Numbered from the stretch's first letter, positions 1 to 8,717 are shown. The stretch is 64,000 bases of DNA from DAIDKA01 sp036267975 (GCA_036267975.1 DATAVA010000002.1:1-64000), one strand, 5' to 3'. Made by a program: numbers and translations. Notes: generated by a model from the letters alone, not told the origin.

Positions 1-1
1 G

Positions 2-1525
2 AGTTTTCCCTACGTGCATCTGCGCACCGACCACGAATTTCCGAAACTGACCTTCTACCGCGGCGCGCGCAGCCAGCCCGGGCGTTACTTCGGACCTTTT
101 CCCAATGCAGGAGCGGTGCGTGAGACACTGCAGGGCCTGCAGAAGCTGTTTCGCATCCGCAACTGCCGCGATTCGTTCTTTGCCAATCGCAGCCGGCCGT
201 GCCTGCAGCACCAGATCGGCCGCTGTTCGGCCCCGTGTGTGGGGCTCATCGACGCTGCGACCTACGGCCAGGACGTCGATGCAGCGGTCAAGGTGCTCGA
301 AGGTCGCAGCCAGGAGGTCAACGCGCAGTTGCGGGAGCGGATGGAGGAGGCGGCGCAACGCCTGCGGTTCGAGCGCGCGGCGCAGATTCGCGACCAGCTG
401 GCGGCGCTGGCGAGTGTCCAGTCGCAGCAGATCGTCACCTCCTCCGATGAGGCGGCCGATGCCGATGCGTTTGCCATCGTCGGTGAACCCGGTGAGTACG
501 CCATCAGCGTGCTGCTGGTGCGCGGCGGCCGCAACCTGGGTACCACCAGCTACTTTCCGCGCGCCGCGCTGGCCGAAGCGGATGAGGCGCTTGGTTCCTT
601 CATCCTGCAGTACTACACCGGCCAGGAACCGCCCGCGGAAGTACTGCTGGGGCTATCACTTGCCGACAGCGATGCCATGGGCGAAGTGCTGCGCGCGCGC
701 GCGCCGCACGCGGTCAGCGTGCGCCGGCCGGTGCGCGGCATCGCCGCGCGCTGGGTTGAGATGGCCCAGGAAAATGCGCAGCAGTCGTTGCGCATGCGTC
801 AGGCGCAGCGCCGCAATGCCGCCGAGATGATGGTGGCCCTGGCGCAGGCGCTCGATCTGCCCCAGTTACCGAACCGCATCGAGTGCTTCGACATCAGCCA
901 TACGGCCGGCGAGGGCACCGTCGCCTCATGCGTGGTGTTCGGTCCCGACGGGCCGCTGAAGAAGGAATACCGGCGCTTCAACATTGCCGGTATTGCCCCG
1001 GGGGATGACTACGCGGCCCTGCACCAGGCGCTGCAGCGACGCTATACGCGCATCCGTGACGGGGAACTGGCAAGGCCCGACTTGTTGCTGATCGACGGGG
1101 GAGCCGGCCAGATCGCCGCGGTTCATACCGCATTAGCGGATCTTGGCATTACGAATCTCGCCCTGGTCGGGGTGGCCAAGGGGCCTGACCGTCGCCCGGG
1201 GCAGGAGCGCCTGTTTGTGCAGGGCGAGGAGGTCCCCCGCACGCTGCCGCCGGAGTCGCCGGCGCTGCGCCTCATTCAGCGGGTGCGCGATGAGGCCCAT
1301 CGTTTTGCCATCACGGGCCACCGCAAGCGCCGGGCGCGGCGCTTCAACGAATCCGTTCTGGAGACGATTCCGGGCCTGGGGCCCGCGCGGCGTCGGGCCC
1401 TGCTCAAGCACTTCGGCGGCCTGCAGGGGGTTTTGCGCGCCGCGGTCGCCGATATTGAACTGGTTGAAGGTATCGGCACATCCCTCGCCCGCAGCATTTA
1501 TGATCACCTGCATCCCGGGGCATAG
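2..1525 (+). CDS. uvrC: UvrABC excinuclease subunit C, 5'-truncated by the window
   Basis: Incision subunit of the UvrABC nucleotide excision repair nuclease. The reading frame is already open at base 2, so most of the N-terminal GIY-YIG nuclease lies outside the window. Visible parts, in order: the family segment RYFGPFP; a four-cysteine cluster (NCRDS, RPCL, RCSAPC) of the kind reported to bind an Fe-S cluster; a UVR helical region that contacts UvrB; the RNase H-like endonuclease core with FDISH and LLIDGG; and tandem helix-hairpin-helix DNA-binding motifs at the C-terminus (IPGLGP and VEGIGT). pgsA follows 48 bases downstream, the usual gammaproteobacterial order. Identity is near certain; only the 5' end is missing. 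Confidence 0.97.
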   Translation, partial: SFPYVHLRTDHEFPKLTFYRGARSQPGRYFGPFPNAGAVRETLQGLQKLFRIRNCRDSFFANRSRPCLQHQIGRCSAPCVGLIDAATYGQDVDAAVKVLEGRSQEVNAQLRERMEEAAQRLRFERAAQIRDQLAALASVQSQQIVTSSDEAADADAFAIVGEPGEYAISVLLVRGGRNLGTTSYFPRAALAEADEALGSFILQYYTGQEPPAEVLLGLSLADSDAMGEVLRARAPHAVSVRRPVRGIAARWVEMAQENAQQSLRMRQAQRRNAAEMMVALAQALDLPQLPNRIECFDISHTAGEGTVASCVVFGPDGPLKKEYRRFNIAGIAPGDDYAALHQALQRRYTRIRDGELARPDLLLIDGGAGQIAAVHTALADLGITNLALVGVAKGPDRRPGQERLFVQGEEVPRTLPPESPALRLIQRVRDEAHRFAITGHRKRRARRFNESVLETIPGLGPARRRALLKHFGGLQGVLRAAVADIELVEGIGTSLARSIYDHLHPGA

Positions 1526-1573
1526 GCCTCTGGCCCCTTACGAACATCGACCGCATAAACAGATGGATGATCC

Positions 1574-2179
1574 GTGCCCGATTCACCCGGTCTAAATAGC
1601 AACGGCGAAGCCAATGCGCGGCAGACGCCGTGGACTGTGCCCAACATCCTGACCTGGATCCGTATCGCGGCCATTCCACTGGTCATCGTGGCCTTCTACG
1701 CCCCGTACCACTGGGCCGACCTTGCGGCCTGCGTGGTGTTCGCCGCGGCCGGCATCACCGATACCCTCGATGGCTATCTGGCCCGCAAGCTCGGGCAGAT
1801 CACCCGGCTCGGCGCCTTCCTTGACCCGGTGGCCGACAAGCTCATCGTGGCGACGGCGCTGGTGTTGCTCGTCTCGCGCGATCCGCAGTGGCTGGTGGTG
1901 CTGATGGCCATCGTGATCATCGGCCGTGAAATCGCGATATCGGCGCTGCGCGAATGGATGGCGGAATTGGGGCAGCGGCGCAAAGTCGCGGTGTCGGTAC
2001 TCGGCAAGTACAAGACGATTTTCCAGGTGGTGGGACTGGCGATGATGTTTTATCGCAGCCCGCTGTGGGGTTTGGATATCTACCGCATCGGCATGGCGTT
2101 GACGGTGCTGGCTGCGGTTCTGACCCTGGTTTCGATGCTCTCGTACCTGCGCGCGGCGTGGCCGGATCTGCGCAGTTAA
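1574..2179 (+). CDS. pgsA: CDP-diacylglycerol--glycerol-3-phosphate 3-phosphatidyltransferase
   Basis: Inner-membrane enzyme that joins CDP-diacylglycerol and glycerol-3-phosphate to give phosphatidylglycerophosphate, the committed step to phosphatidylglycerol and cardiolipin. The 201-residue product carries the CDP-alcohol phosphatidyltransferase signature: DG near residue 66, then AR, a G and two spaced Asp (DTLDGYLAR, then GAFLDPVADK). Several hydrophobic helices span residues 20 to 190. The GTG start gives a polar leader before the conserved TVPNILTWIR motif, so an internal start is possible but less likely. The position after uvrC and before tRNA-Gly matches the conserved gammaproteobacterial arrangement. 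Confidence 0.95.
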   Translation: MPDSPGLNSNGEANARQTPWTVPNILTWIRIAAIPLVIVAFYAPYHWADLAACVVFAAAGITDTLDGYLARKLGQITRLGAFLDPVADKLIVATALVLLVSRDPQWLVVLMAIVIIGREIAISALREWMAELGQRRKVAVSVLGKYKTIFQVVGLAMMFYRSPLWGLDIYRIGMALTVLAAVLTLVSMLSYLRAAWPDLRS

Positions 2180-2193
2180 GTGCCTCAATCGCC

Positions 2194-2221
2194 TTGACTT
2201 CGCAGCGGCACCCCCTACAAT
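2194..2221 (+). promoter_or_regulatory. sigma70-type promoter of the tRNA-Gly/tRNA-Cys unit
   Basis: TTGACT and TACAAT, both one mismatch from consensus, are separated by 16 bases. The -10 box ends 20 bases before the first base of tRNA-Gly. A GC-rich discriminator (CCGCCTCC) follows the -10 box, as expected for a stable-RNA promoter under stringent control. Promoter activity is inferred, not shown. Confidence 0.7.
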
Positions 2222-2241
2222 TCCGCCTCCGCAGTTGAGAG

Positions 2242-2317
2242 GCGGGAATAGCTCAGTTGGTAGAGCGCAACCTTGCCAAGGTTGAGGTCGCGAGTTCGAG
2301 CCTCGTTTCCCGCTCCA
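2242..2317 (+). tRNA. glyW: tRNA-Gly (anticodon GCC)
   Basis: A 76-base cloverleaf. The acceptor strands GCGGGAA and TTCCCGC pair perfectly, the anticodon loop TTGCCAA gives GCC, the T arm contains GTTCGAG, and CCA is encoded after the T discriminator. It sits directly after pgsA, as glyW does in E. coli. Confidence 0.95.
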
Positions 2318-2430
2318 AATTTTAAAGCTGCGCTACAGAACACTTGAAAATCAGGAAGTTATGTGATTTTCATGGCAGTCTCATGAGGATCTGGGATTGC
2401 ACTAAGGTGTCGCACTTTCAGGTAGTCACT

Positions 2431-2501
2431 GGCTAGGTGGCAGAGTGGTCATGCAGCGGCCTGCAAAGCCGTCTACGCCGGTTCGATTCCGACCCTAGCC
2501 T
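2431..2501 (+). tRNA. cysT: tRNA-Cys (anticodon GCA)
   Basis: Acceptor strands GGCTAGG and CCTAGCC pair perfectly. The anticodon loop reads CTGCAAA, giving GCA, and the discriminator is U as expected for tRNA-Cys. The T arm is CGGTTCGATTCCG. CCA is not encoded: the bases after the stem are TCAC. It is 113 bases from tRNA-Gly, probably in the same transcript. No tRNA-Leu follows, unlike the glyW-cysT-leuZ order in E. coli. Confidence 0.94.
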
Positions 2502-2602
2502 CACTTGCCACCCATTGCTTCGCTAAGTAATTGAATGGACGCCTCATTCGCTCTCGGCTGTGCGCCGCCAATACTTCTCAGGTCGAATGACGGGAGCTGC
2601 GA

Positions 2603-3739
2603 TTATTCGCCTAGGGCAGTGATGAGCGGCAGCCGCACCGCGCGCAGCGCAGGGGGTAGAGCACTCAGCAGCGCCAAGGCCAGCGTCCAGGCGGTGCCAA
2701 GCACGATCAGCTGCGGCGGTATCGACCAGCGGAAAAGAACCGAATCGTGCCCGTCAAAACACATCCAGGCAATGAGTGAACCGCCCAGCCCGCCAATGAA
2801 CGCGAGCAGCAGCGCTTCGGTAAACACCGACGCAGCTACTGCTCCTGGCAGATATCCCAAGGCGCGCAGCGTAGCGATCTCGCGCGTCCGTGAGCGCACG
2901 GCTGCGTAGAGCACGGTTACCGACGCAAACAGGGCCCCGACTGACATTACACCGCCCACCAGCACCGCCATCGTGGTGTAGAAGGTATTCTGCGCACCTT
3001 GGCGTTCGTAGTAATCGCGTTGCCGCAGTGCTGTGACGGCGAGCGTCGGATTGTGGGTGAGCCACTGATTGAAAGCATCGAATGCCGCGGGATTTGTCAG
3101 CCGTACCAGCACACTCCCGACGCTCGTGCGCCGGGAGGCTGCCATGAGCGTCGTCACATCGCCCAGCAACTGACCTTCCAGATTTCCCCCGCCGCTGAAG
3201 CTGCCGACGATGGGCCATTCCCCGTCGGACATAATGATCCGATCGCCGATGTTGAAGTGAAACGTGCGATGCGCGCTCCCCCCGACAATGAGTTCGTGGC
3301 GCCCGGCGACAAACAGGCGTCCGCCCGTCAGATGAAACTCCGGGCGTACCCTTAAGCCCTCCGGTCCGACGCCGCGAATGGCGAGCGTGCCTTGTGCGAA
3401 GCCATCGGCCGGTGGAGCATTTAGCAGGAGTTCGGCATCGGCGAGGGGCTTGCCGCGGTCATCGTGCGCGATGCCCGGAGCATCGAGAATGGTGGCCACG
3501 GTCGCCTGATCGAGATCCCCCGCTTGCTCGTTGATGTTTCGTGCCGAAAAGACCAGGGCGCGGCCGGGGTCGCCGGAGTCACGAGCGACGCGCAGGATGC
3601 CTGCGGTCACGGAGAGAATCGTGATCAGCACGCCGGCGACACAGGCCATGCCGATCACGATGACCAGCGAGGATCCCATCCGCTGTCTCAAGCCCGCGAG
3701 CGATAGGCGCGATACCGTAAAAATCTGTGCCAGGGGCAT
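2603..3739 (-). CDS. MacB/FtsX-family ABC transporter permease
   Basis: A 378-residue inner-membrane permease. A first transmembrane helix lies at about residues 20-45, followed by a MacB-type periplasmic core domain to about residue 255. Three more helices form the FtsX domain, including the family motif RTREIATLRALG and a terminal helix ending in ITALGE. This is the MacB/DevC/LolC topology, used for lipoprotein or peptide export or as a mechanotransmission complex. It lies three bases downstream of a second permease of the same class, so the pair probably forms a heterodimer. No ATP-binding subunit or HlyD-type adaptor is adjacent, so the substrate and energising partner are unknown. Confidence 0.88.
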   Translation of the reverse strand: MPLAQIFTVSRLSLAGLRQRMGSSLVIVIGMACVAGVLITILSVTAGILRVARDSGDPGRALVFSARNINEQAGDLDQATVATILDAPGIAHDDRGKPLADAELLLNAPPADGFAQGTLAIRGVGPEGLRVRPEFHLTGGRLFVAGRHELIVGGSAHRTFHFNIGDRIIMSDGEWPIVGSFSGGGNLEGQLLGDVTTLMAASRRTSVGSVLVRLTNPAAFDAFNQWLTHNPTLAVTALRQRDYYERQGAQNTFYTTMAVLVGGVMSVGALFASVTVLYAAVRSRTREIATLRALGYLPGAVAASVFTEALLLAFIGGLGGSLIAWMCFDGHDSVLFRWSIPPQLIVLGTAWTLALALLSALPPALRAVRLPLITALGE

Positions 3740-3742
3740 TTC

Positions 3743-4915
3743 TCAGCGTCCCGCCAGAGCGTCCGTTACGCTGATGTGCCGTAAGCGCTGAAGCGGGGCC
3801 GCGGCACTTGCCAGGGCCAGGATCAGCGCCAGACCCAGCGCCACGCCGAGGACGGCGGGCGGAGTATCTGAGTTGGACACGAGCTGGCGTAGGTCGCGGC
3901 TCAGAATTTGGGCTGGGATGCGCGCGACCAACGCGGCAACGCCTGTACCCAATAGGGCACCCAGCAAACAAGGGACCGCAGCTTCCGCCACCACCAGCCA
4001 CCCCAGCTGCGTTCGGCGAAACCCGACTGTCATCAGTACAGCGAACTCGGGTATGCGCTCGCGCACGGAGCGCATGATGGCATTGGCGATCAGAAATACG
4101 ATCATGAACAGCCCCGCGCCGCCCACCGAGAGGGTGACGTCGGCAATGTTGACGCTGGAGTTCACCAGTCCCTCGGCGTCCTCACGTTGCGGTACCGAAA
4201 AAGTTGGCGAACCAGAGTTGGCGAAGTGCCGATCAATGCTGTGGCTGATTTCATGGCCGCGTGCAGCGTCCTTGACGGCGACAAAGAAGGTATTGCCCAG
4301 CCCCTGGCTCTGGGGTGGTTCGGAGTTGTCGATGTAGTGATAGTTGCCCAGGATGAGGTTTCCGTCCCAGATCGGCGCGTCCGGAACAATGTCGAGCACT
4401 TCGAAGACCCAGGTCGGGTTTCCATCGGCGCGAATGGACGGAGAAACCGTCACCGAGAATCGATCGCCAGGCTTGACCTTCCAATGCGCCGCCGCCTTTC
4501 GCGAAAAATAGATGCCTTCGGGCCTCGCCATGAGAGTTTGTAGCTGTGACTGGGTGAGAGGCGCCTCCGGCCACCCTTGAAGGATGCCCTCATCGACGGC
4601 CATGACGCCGACGCCGTCATGTGGATCGAGGTGATAACCGAAGACATTGTGAGTGGTACCCACCCCCGTGACCCCGTCAATGCCCGCGATCTGGTTCTCG
4701 AGGGCGATGGGTAGGCCGGTGTAGGGTCGATCCGGAAAGCGCTGGACGACGAAAAGCCGGTCCATTCGCTGTTCGTGGACGATGCGTTGGGTATGCACAT
4801 ACAGACCCACCATGAGGCCCAGCAGCGCAAAGGCGGCCGTTGTCGCGAGGCACACGAGAAGCGTCTCCAGAGGCCGGCGCCACAACGCAGCCCAAATGAG
4901 CGGCCATAGCTTCAA
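3743..4915 (-). CDS. MacB/FtsX-family ABC transporter permease, partner of the downstream permease
   Basis: A 390-residue protein with the same plan: an N-terminal helix (about residues 18-42), a periplasmic domain with VTGVGTTHNVFGY, and a C-terminal FtsX domain with VRERIPEFAVLMTVGF and three helices, ending in VTDALAGR. It is the first gene of a two-gene unit and stops three bases before the next start. Heterodimeric permeases of this sort usually travel with an ATPase (LolD/MacB type) and often a membrane-fusion protein. Neither is seen in the 440 bases upstream. Confidence 0.88.
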   Translation of the reverse strand: MKLWPLIWAALWRRPLETLLVCLATTAAFALLGLMVGLYVHTQRIVHEQRMDRLFVVQRFPDRPYTGLPIALENQIAGIDGVTGVGTTHNVFGYHLDPHDGVGVMAVDEGILQGWPEAPLTQSQLQTLMARPEGIYFSRKAAAHWKVKPGDRFSVTVSPSIRADGNPTWVFEVLDIVPDAPIWDGNLILGNYHYIDNSEPPQSQGLGNTFFVAVKDAARGHEISHSIDRHFANSGSPTFSVPQREDAEGLVNSSVNIADVTLSVGGAGLFMIVFLIANAIMRSVRERIPEFAVLMTVGFRRTQLGWLVVAEAAVPCLLGALLGTGVAALVARIPAQILSRDLRQLVSNSDTPPAVLGVALGLALILALASAAAPLQRLRHISVTDALAGR

Positions 4916-5356
4916 GTTTGAGCCTCCGGGTCACATACGCGCATCGATTCCGCTCCTGGCACTCTTTGGTTGGGACCCACCTGCAAGGACGGTGTCGAGC
5001 CTGTCCGTAACTGTCAAGATTGAGAAGCACGACCGGCCCGGAAAACGCGATGAGCGCCACCTCCACGACCACGAAGGTCTTGCGGCAAACTCTGATCAGG
5101 GCCTCGATATCCGTCGCTTGTTGATGACTGATCTGCGAGTTCAGTTGTGCGTGAGAGACGTGAGTCACGGTGATCGCGTCGCGAGCCGGGCGATTGTCAT
5201 GCAGCAGAGGACCCGGCGATCCGACGAGAGGGTCTCAGGCAAAAAAAGCACATACCAAGATTGAGAGTACCGTGCGCTACTTGGAAATAGGATTCCGTTT
5301 AGACTCGACGGAAGCAGACACCATAGCGAATTGCAATCAAGCACGGGAGCGCGATC
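4916..5356. other. 441-base intergenic stretch without a convincing gene
   Basis: This gap separates the minus-strand permease pair from the plus-strand small secreted protein. Open frames exist on both strands, but none shows a recognisable domain, signal peptide or ribosome site, and most run into flanking genes. Base composition is visibly lower in GC than the window average. It should hold the divergent promoters for both sides. No missing ATPase motif (Walker A or signature) was found here. Confidence 0.55.
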
Positions 5357-5830
5357 ATGTCTCGAACCACCTCAATCATTTCCAGTCTTCTTATATTGCT
5401 GCTCTCCGCAGCCCCGTCATTCGCCGACCAGGCACACCTCTTGATGGGAACATGGACTGTCGATCTGTCAAAGTTGACCGTACCGAACCCACCGAAGAGC
5501 GTCACTATCGTGCTGTCAGCTGTCGGTAGTGGTCAATTCCAGATGAACGTGCACATCGTCGACAACGATGGTGGAAGGAGGCATGGAACGACCACATTCA
5601 AGGCCGATGGCACACTGTCTCCGGCCGCTGGCGATGCAGACTATGATGTCGTGTCGATGACCATGCCGAGCCGCAGAATTCTGGTAATGGGCGGGGGCTT
5701 TAAAGGCCATCCAGGCAACACTCGGGTTTTCTCGCTATCGGACGATGGCAAGCACATGATCGAAACCGTCGTCGGGCATGGTCCCGAAGGAACGCCTACC
5801 ACGAGGGTCGATGTTTGGAATAGGCAATAG
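5357..5830 (+). CDS. Small exported protein of unknown function
   Basis: A 157-residue protein with a Sec signal peptide (hydrophobic residues 7-20, cleavage near PSFA-DQ). The mature part opens with MGTWTVDLSKL and is rich in beta-strand patterns (FKADGT, RILVMGGG, RVFSLSDDGK), resembling lipocalin-like or DUF-type periplasmic beta proteins in soil bacteria whose domain starts with a GTWKL-type motif. One sampled 60-base line is 55% GC, lower than neighbouring housekeeping genes. It stands alone, with no operon partner. Function is not known. Confidence 0.7.
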   Translation: MSRTTSIISSLLILLLSAAPSFADQAHLLMGTWTVDLSKLTVPNPPKSVTIVLSAVGSGQFQMNVHIVDNDGGRRHGTTTFKADGTLSPAAGDADYDVVSMTMPSRRILVMGGGFKGHPGNTRVFSLSDDGKHMIETVVGHGPEGTPTTRVDVWNRQ

Positions 5831-6072
5831 GCCTACAGGATTCCGACTTGCATTCGCTGGAACCGCGATGCGCAGTGAATAAGGAACGTCTCGAATGATT
5901 TCGAGTGCCAAGTGTGCCGAAGGCTTGAATCAGTCGGCTTCTGATGCTTCATAGCTGCTGGTCGAATCCGTCCCCCGTGGGTCAGCGGCCGCCCAGCGGT
6001 TAAATTGTGAAAGCTGCGGAACTGCGCCTACCGGCGTAAAGTCGATGCAGGCGCGGCTTCCGGGAGACACCC

Positions 6073-6477
6073 GTGAGACTGAGGATGATTGCAGCAGTTG
6101 CAGTGATGCTGCTCACTGCATGTGCCACACGTCTGCCGGACCTGGCGCACCCCAGAGCGGAGCACGCCGGGACAAGCGCAGATGGTAAACCTCAATGGCA
6201 GATCGAGTGCGTTGATCAAGATGAACATCGACCCGAATGCAAGGCCGCGATCGCTGCGGCGTGCCCGCAGGGCTATTACATTTCCGGATATACCGACCAG
6301 GTAGTAATAATCGCCAACGCGCCGCCACAGCGTCTCTACCACGGAACGATGCCTTTGCGGTCGGAGTACGTCCCGGTCGGCCCGTCGTCGGGCAGTAGCG
6401 CAAGGCGGATGGCTTCGGCTGCACCTTCGGGTGTGGTCTGCTCGCCGCGGTGGCCGTTGAGGTCGGTGGCGGTGTAA
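6073..6477 (+). CDS. Small lipoprotein with a replaced C-terminus
   Basis: Starts at GTG after GGGAG. Residues 1-17 form a lipoprotein signal ending in the lipobox LLTAC. Residues 45-95 (WQIECVDQDEHRPECK, AACPQGYYI) look like a family of short exported proteins with paired cysteines and CPxGY. From about residue 96 the frame runs antisense through the relic of a short-chain dehydrogenase gene, giving a low-complexity tail rich in Ser, Arg and Val. The natural end of this family is therefore probably lost, and the present protein is a chimera. Whether it is expressed is unknown. Confidence 0.55.
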   Translation: MRLRMIAAVAVMLLTACATRLPDLAHPRAEHAGTSADGKPQWQIECVDQDEHRPECKAAIAAACPQGYYISGYTDQVVIIANAPPQRLYHGTMPLRSEYVPVGPSSGSSARRMASAAPSGVVCSPRWPLRSVAV

Positions 6478-6686
6478 CCGGGATCGGCGGAGTTAACCTT
6501 GATGGCAGTGTCGCGGAGCAGGTAGGCGAGTTGCACGGTGAGCATGTTGAGGGCGGCTTTGGACGCGCTGTAGCCGATGACCTTGATGGCGCCGGACGCC
6601 ATGTCGCAGCCGGAAAGATTTGCTATCCAGATGATGTTTTCGGCGATGGCCGGCGCAACTCGATCGGTACTCGAGGCGGGAGCCAC
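6336..6686 (-). pseudogene. C-terminal relic of a short-chain dehydrogenase/reductase
   Basis: The minus strand encodes the last third of a classical SDR: the active-site segment GYSASKAALNM (YxxxK), then KVNSADPGYTATDLNG and LLPDDGPTG, ending in VPW before a TAG stop. The N-terminal Rossmann half, with TGxxxGIG, NNAG and the catalytic Ser region, is absent upstream, where the frame becomes non-homologous. It is therefore a truncated gene. Its 3' end overlaps the C-terminal coding part of the opposing lipoprotein, which marks an old recombination junction. It is not a copy of the intact SDR at 7.9 kb, whose active site reads YGRSK. Confidence 0.75.
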
Positions 6687-6915
6687 ACCAATGATGGTTC
6701 AAAAACTGCGCAACCACCTTGTGCTGCTTTGCCAGTCGTACATGAGGGCTGTCGCGATCGGCTGATCCATGAAGGCGGAGGGCGATTGCTCTCCGCAAAA
6801 GAAGCGCGCGGGACGTTCGTTACCCCTCCGACGCCTCATGGCCACGCTGCTCCGGTCGAGGATCCGTTCAGTCCGGGCGGTCGCGGGTGCATACTTCAGG
6901 CTGGAGGGCAACCAC

Positions 6916-7854
6916 ATGAACATCACAGATCCGCACTTGATCAGCCGGCGTCAGTTCGGTGTGCAGTGCGCCGCACTGGGCCTGTCGCTTACCGCCATGC
7001 GTGCTGCGTTTGCGGCGCCGACTGCCGGACCCACCGTGCGGCTTCCAGACGGAAGCGTGGTCCCGGCGCTGGGCCAGGGTGCCTGGCATCTCGGCCAGGG
7101 TCGGCATCCGGCGGCGGTGGAGGCGGCGGCGGTACGTGCCGGCATTTCCCTCGGCATGACCCTGATCGACACTTCCGGAAACTACGGCAATGGGCGCTCG
7201 GAGCAATTTCTCGGTCATGCGCTCGCCGGTGAACGGGGGCACATATACCTGGTTTCCAAAGTTGAGGCCGATGAGGTCGAGGGGGATAGCATCGCCCGCG
7301 CCTGCGCGGCGAGTCTCACGCGTCTTGGCACCGACCATCTCGACCTGTATCTGCTGCATTCGCCGGTGCCCAGTGCGCAATTCCCGGCGGTAGTGGCCGC
7401 CTTCGAACAACTGCGCACAATGGGAAAAATTCGCGCCTGGGGCGTGTCAAACTTCGACACGGGCCAGATGGAAGATCTGTTCCGTGTGAAGAATGGTGAT
7501 CGCTGCGCGACCAATCAGGTCGCTTACAGTCTTCACAACCGACGCATTGAACGGGACCTGCTGCCTTGGTGCGCGCAGCACCATGTTCCGGTGATGGCAT
7601 ATTCACCGTTGGGGGGTGACAACAATCTGGTGGTCGGCGACCGGACGCTGGCGCAGATCGGCGCAGCCCATCAGTGCTCGGCCGCCGCGATTGCCCTGGC
7701 CTGGGTCATTCGCAGCGGCAAAGTCATCGCGATTCCGGAATCGGGGGCTCCGGCCCATGTCAGGGAAAACGCGGCGGCGCTGTCCATCGCGCTGACGGCG
7801 CGCGAGCTTGAGACGCTGGCGGAAGCGTTTCCCGTGCCGTCCGACGCCACGTAG
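6916..7854 (+). CDS. Tat-exported aldo/keto reductase
   Basis: A 312-residue NADPH-dependent oxidoreductase of the aldo/keto reductase superfamily. The start at 6916 is preceded by GGAGGG and gives a twin-arginine signal (SRRQFG, hydrophobic stretch, AFAAP). Upstream in-frame starts would bury the Tat motif. The catalytic tetrad is visible: Asp and Tyr in IDTSGNYGNG, Lys in LVSKVE and His in LLHSP. WGVSNFD and the late Ser-Gly-Ala cofactor segment (IPESGAP) are also present. Export through Tat fits folding with a bound cofactor in the cytoplasm. It is followed six bases later by an SDR gene, so the two are likely cotranscribed. The substrate is unknown. Confidence 0.9.
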   Translation: MNITDPHLISRRQFGVQCAALGLSLTAMRAAFAAPTAGPTVRLPDGSVVPALGQGAWHLGQGRHPAAVEAAAVRAGISLGMTLIDTSGNYGNGRSEQFLGHALAGERGHIYLVSKVEADEVEGDSIARACAASLTRLGTDHLDLYLLHSPVPSAQFPAVVAAFEQLRTMGKIRAWGVSNFDTGQMEDLFRVKNGDRCATNQVAYSLHNRRIERDLLPWCAQHHVPVMAYSPLGGDNNLVVGDRTLAQIGAAHQCSAAAIALAWVIRSGKVIAIPESGAPAHVRENAAALSIALTARELETLAEAFPVPSDAT

Positions 7855-7860
7855 AATCGA

Positions 7861-8709
7861 ATGCTGCAAATGAAGGACAAGGTCTGCGTCATCACGGGCG
7901 CCACCGACGGCATCGGCAAGGAGGCCGCCTGCGGCCTCGCGCTGCAGGGCGCGAAGCTGCTGATTCACGGTCGCGACCCGGATAAAGGAGCGCGCGCCGT
8001 CGCAGAACTCAAGGCGCGCAGCAACAATCCGGCGATCGAATTCCTGCCGGCCGATTTCGCTTCGCTTGCTGACGTGCGTCGGTTTGCTGCGGCAGTCATT
8101 GAGCGAATGCCACGGATTGATGTGCTGATCAACAATGCCGGGGGCATGTTCGTGAAACGTGGCGAATCAAAGGACGGCTACGAACTGACGTTTGCGGTGA
8201 ATCACCTCGCGCCATTTCTGCTCACACAGCTGTTGCTTGCCGGCCTGAAACGCGCGCCGCAGGCGCGCATCGTCACGACCGCTTCGGATGCTCATCGGGG
8301 CGCGACCCTGGACTTCGATGACCTGCAGGCGACGCGCAGATACTCGGCCATGGGCGCCTACGGTCGATCGAAGCTTGCGAACATTCTCTTCACGCGCAAC
8401 TTGGCGAAGCGTCTGGAAGGCACCATGGTGACCGCGACGTGCCTGCATCCAGGGTTCGTCCGCACGAGTATCGGGCGCGACCTACCGGTCATTCCCCGCA
8501 GCATCTTCCGGTTCATCTCGCTGTTCATCCGCTCACCGCAAAAAGGCGCGCAGACCATCGTGTATCTGGCGAGTTCGCCCCAGGTTCAGGGCGCCTCTGG
8601 TGGCTACTACTTCGACTGCAGGTTGACGCCGCCGACACCGGCCGCGCAGGACGATGCGGCGGCGGAACAGCTGTGGCAGGTGAGCGAGAAGCTGGTCGGC
8701 ATGAGGTAG
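7861..8709 (+). CDS. Short-chain dehydrogenase/reductase, retinol-dehydrogenase-like
   Basis: A 282-residue NAD(P)-dependent reductase. It has the nucleotide motif TGATDGIG (near residue 14), NNAG (near residue 90), the active-site Ser region (TTASDAH) and YGRSK as the YxxxK pair (near residue 164). HPGFVRT follows, as in the retinol dehydrogenase/WW-oxidoreductase-like subgroup of classical SDRs. ATG at 7861 or 7870 could be the start. It lies directly behind the exported aldo/keto reductase. The substrate is not predictable. Confidence 0.9.
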   Translation: MLQMKDKVCVITGATDGIGKEAACGLALQGAKLLIHGRDPDKGARAVAELKARSNNPAIEFLPADFASLADVRRFAAAVIERMPRIDVLINNAGGMFVKRGESKDGYELTFAVNHLAPFLLTQLLLAGLKRAPQARIVTTASDAHRGATLDFDDLQATRRYSAMGAYGRSKLANILFTRNLAKRLEGTMVTATCLHPGFVRTSIGRDLPVIPRSIFRFISLFIRSPQKGAQTIVYLASSPQVQGASGGYYFDCRLTPPTPAAQDDAAAEQLWQVSEKLVGMR

Positions 8710-8717
8710 CTGCGGTA

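Noticed and set aside
4677..5168. Minus-strand open frame of 163 codons across the 5' end of the permease gene
   Set aside because: It overlaps the permease start in another frame and has no recognisable domain; its second half is plainly an out-of-frame reading of the permease.
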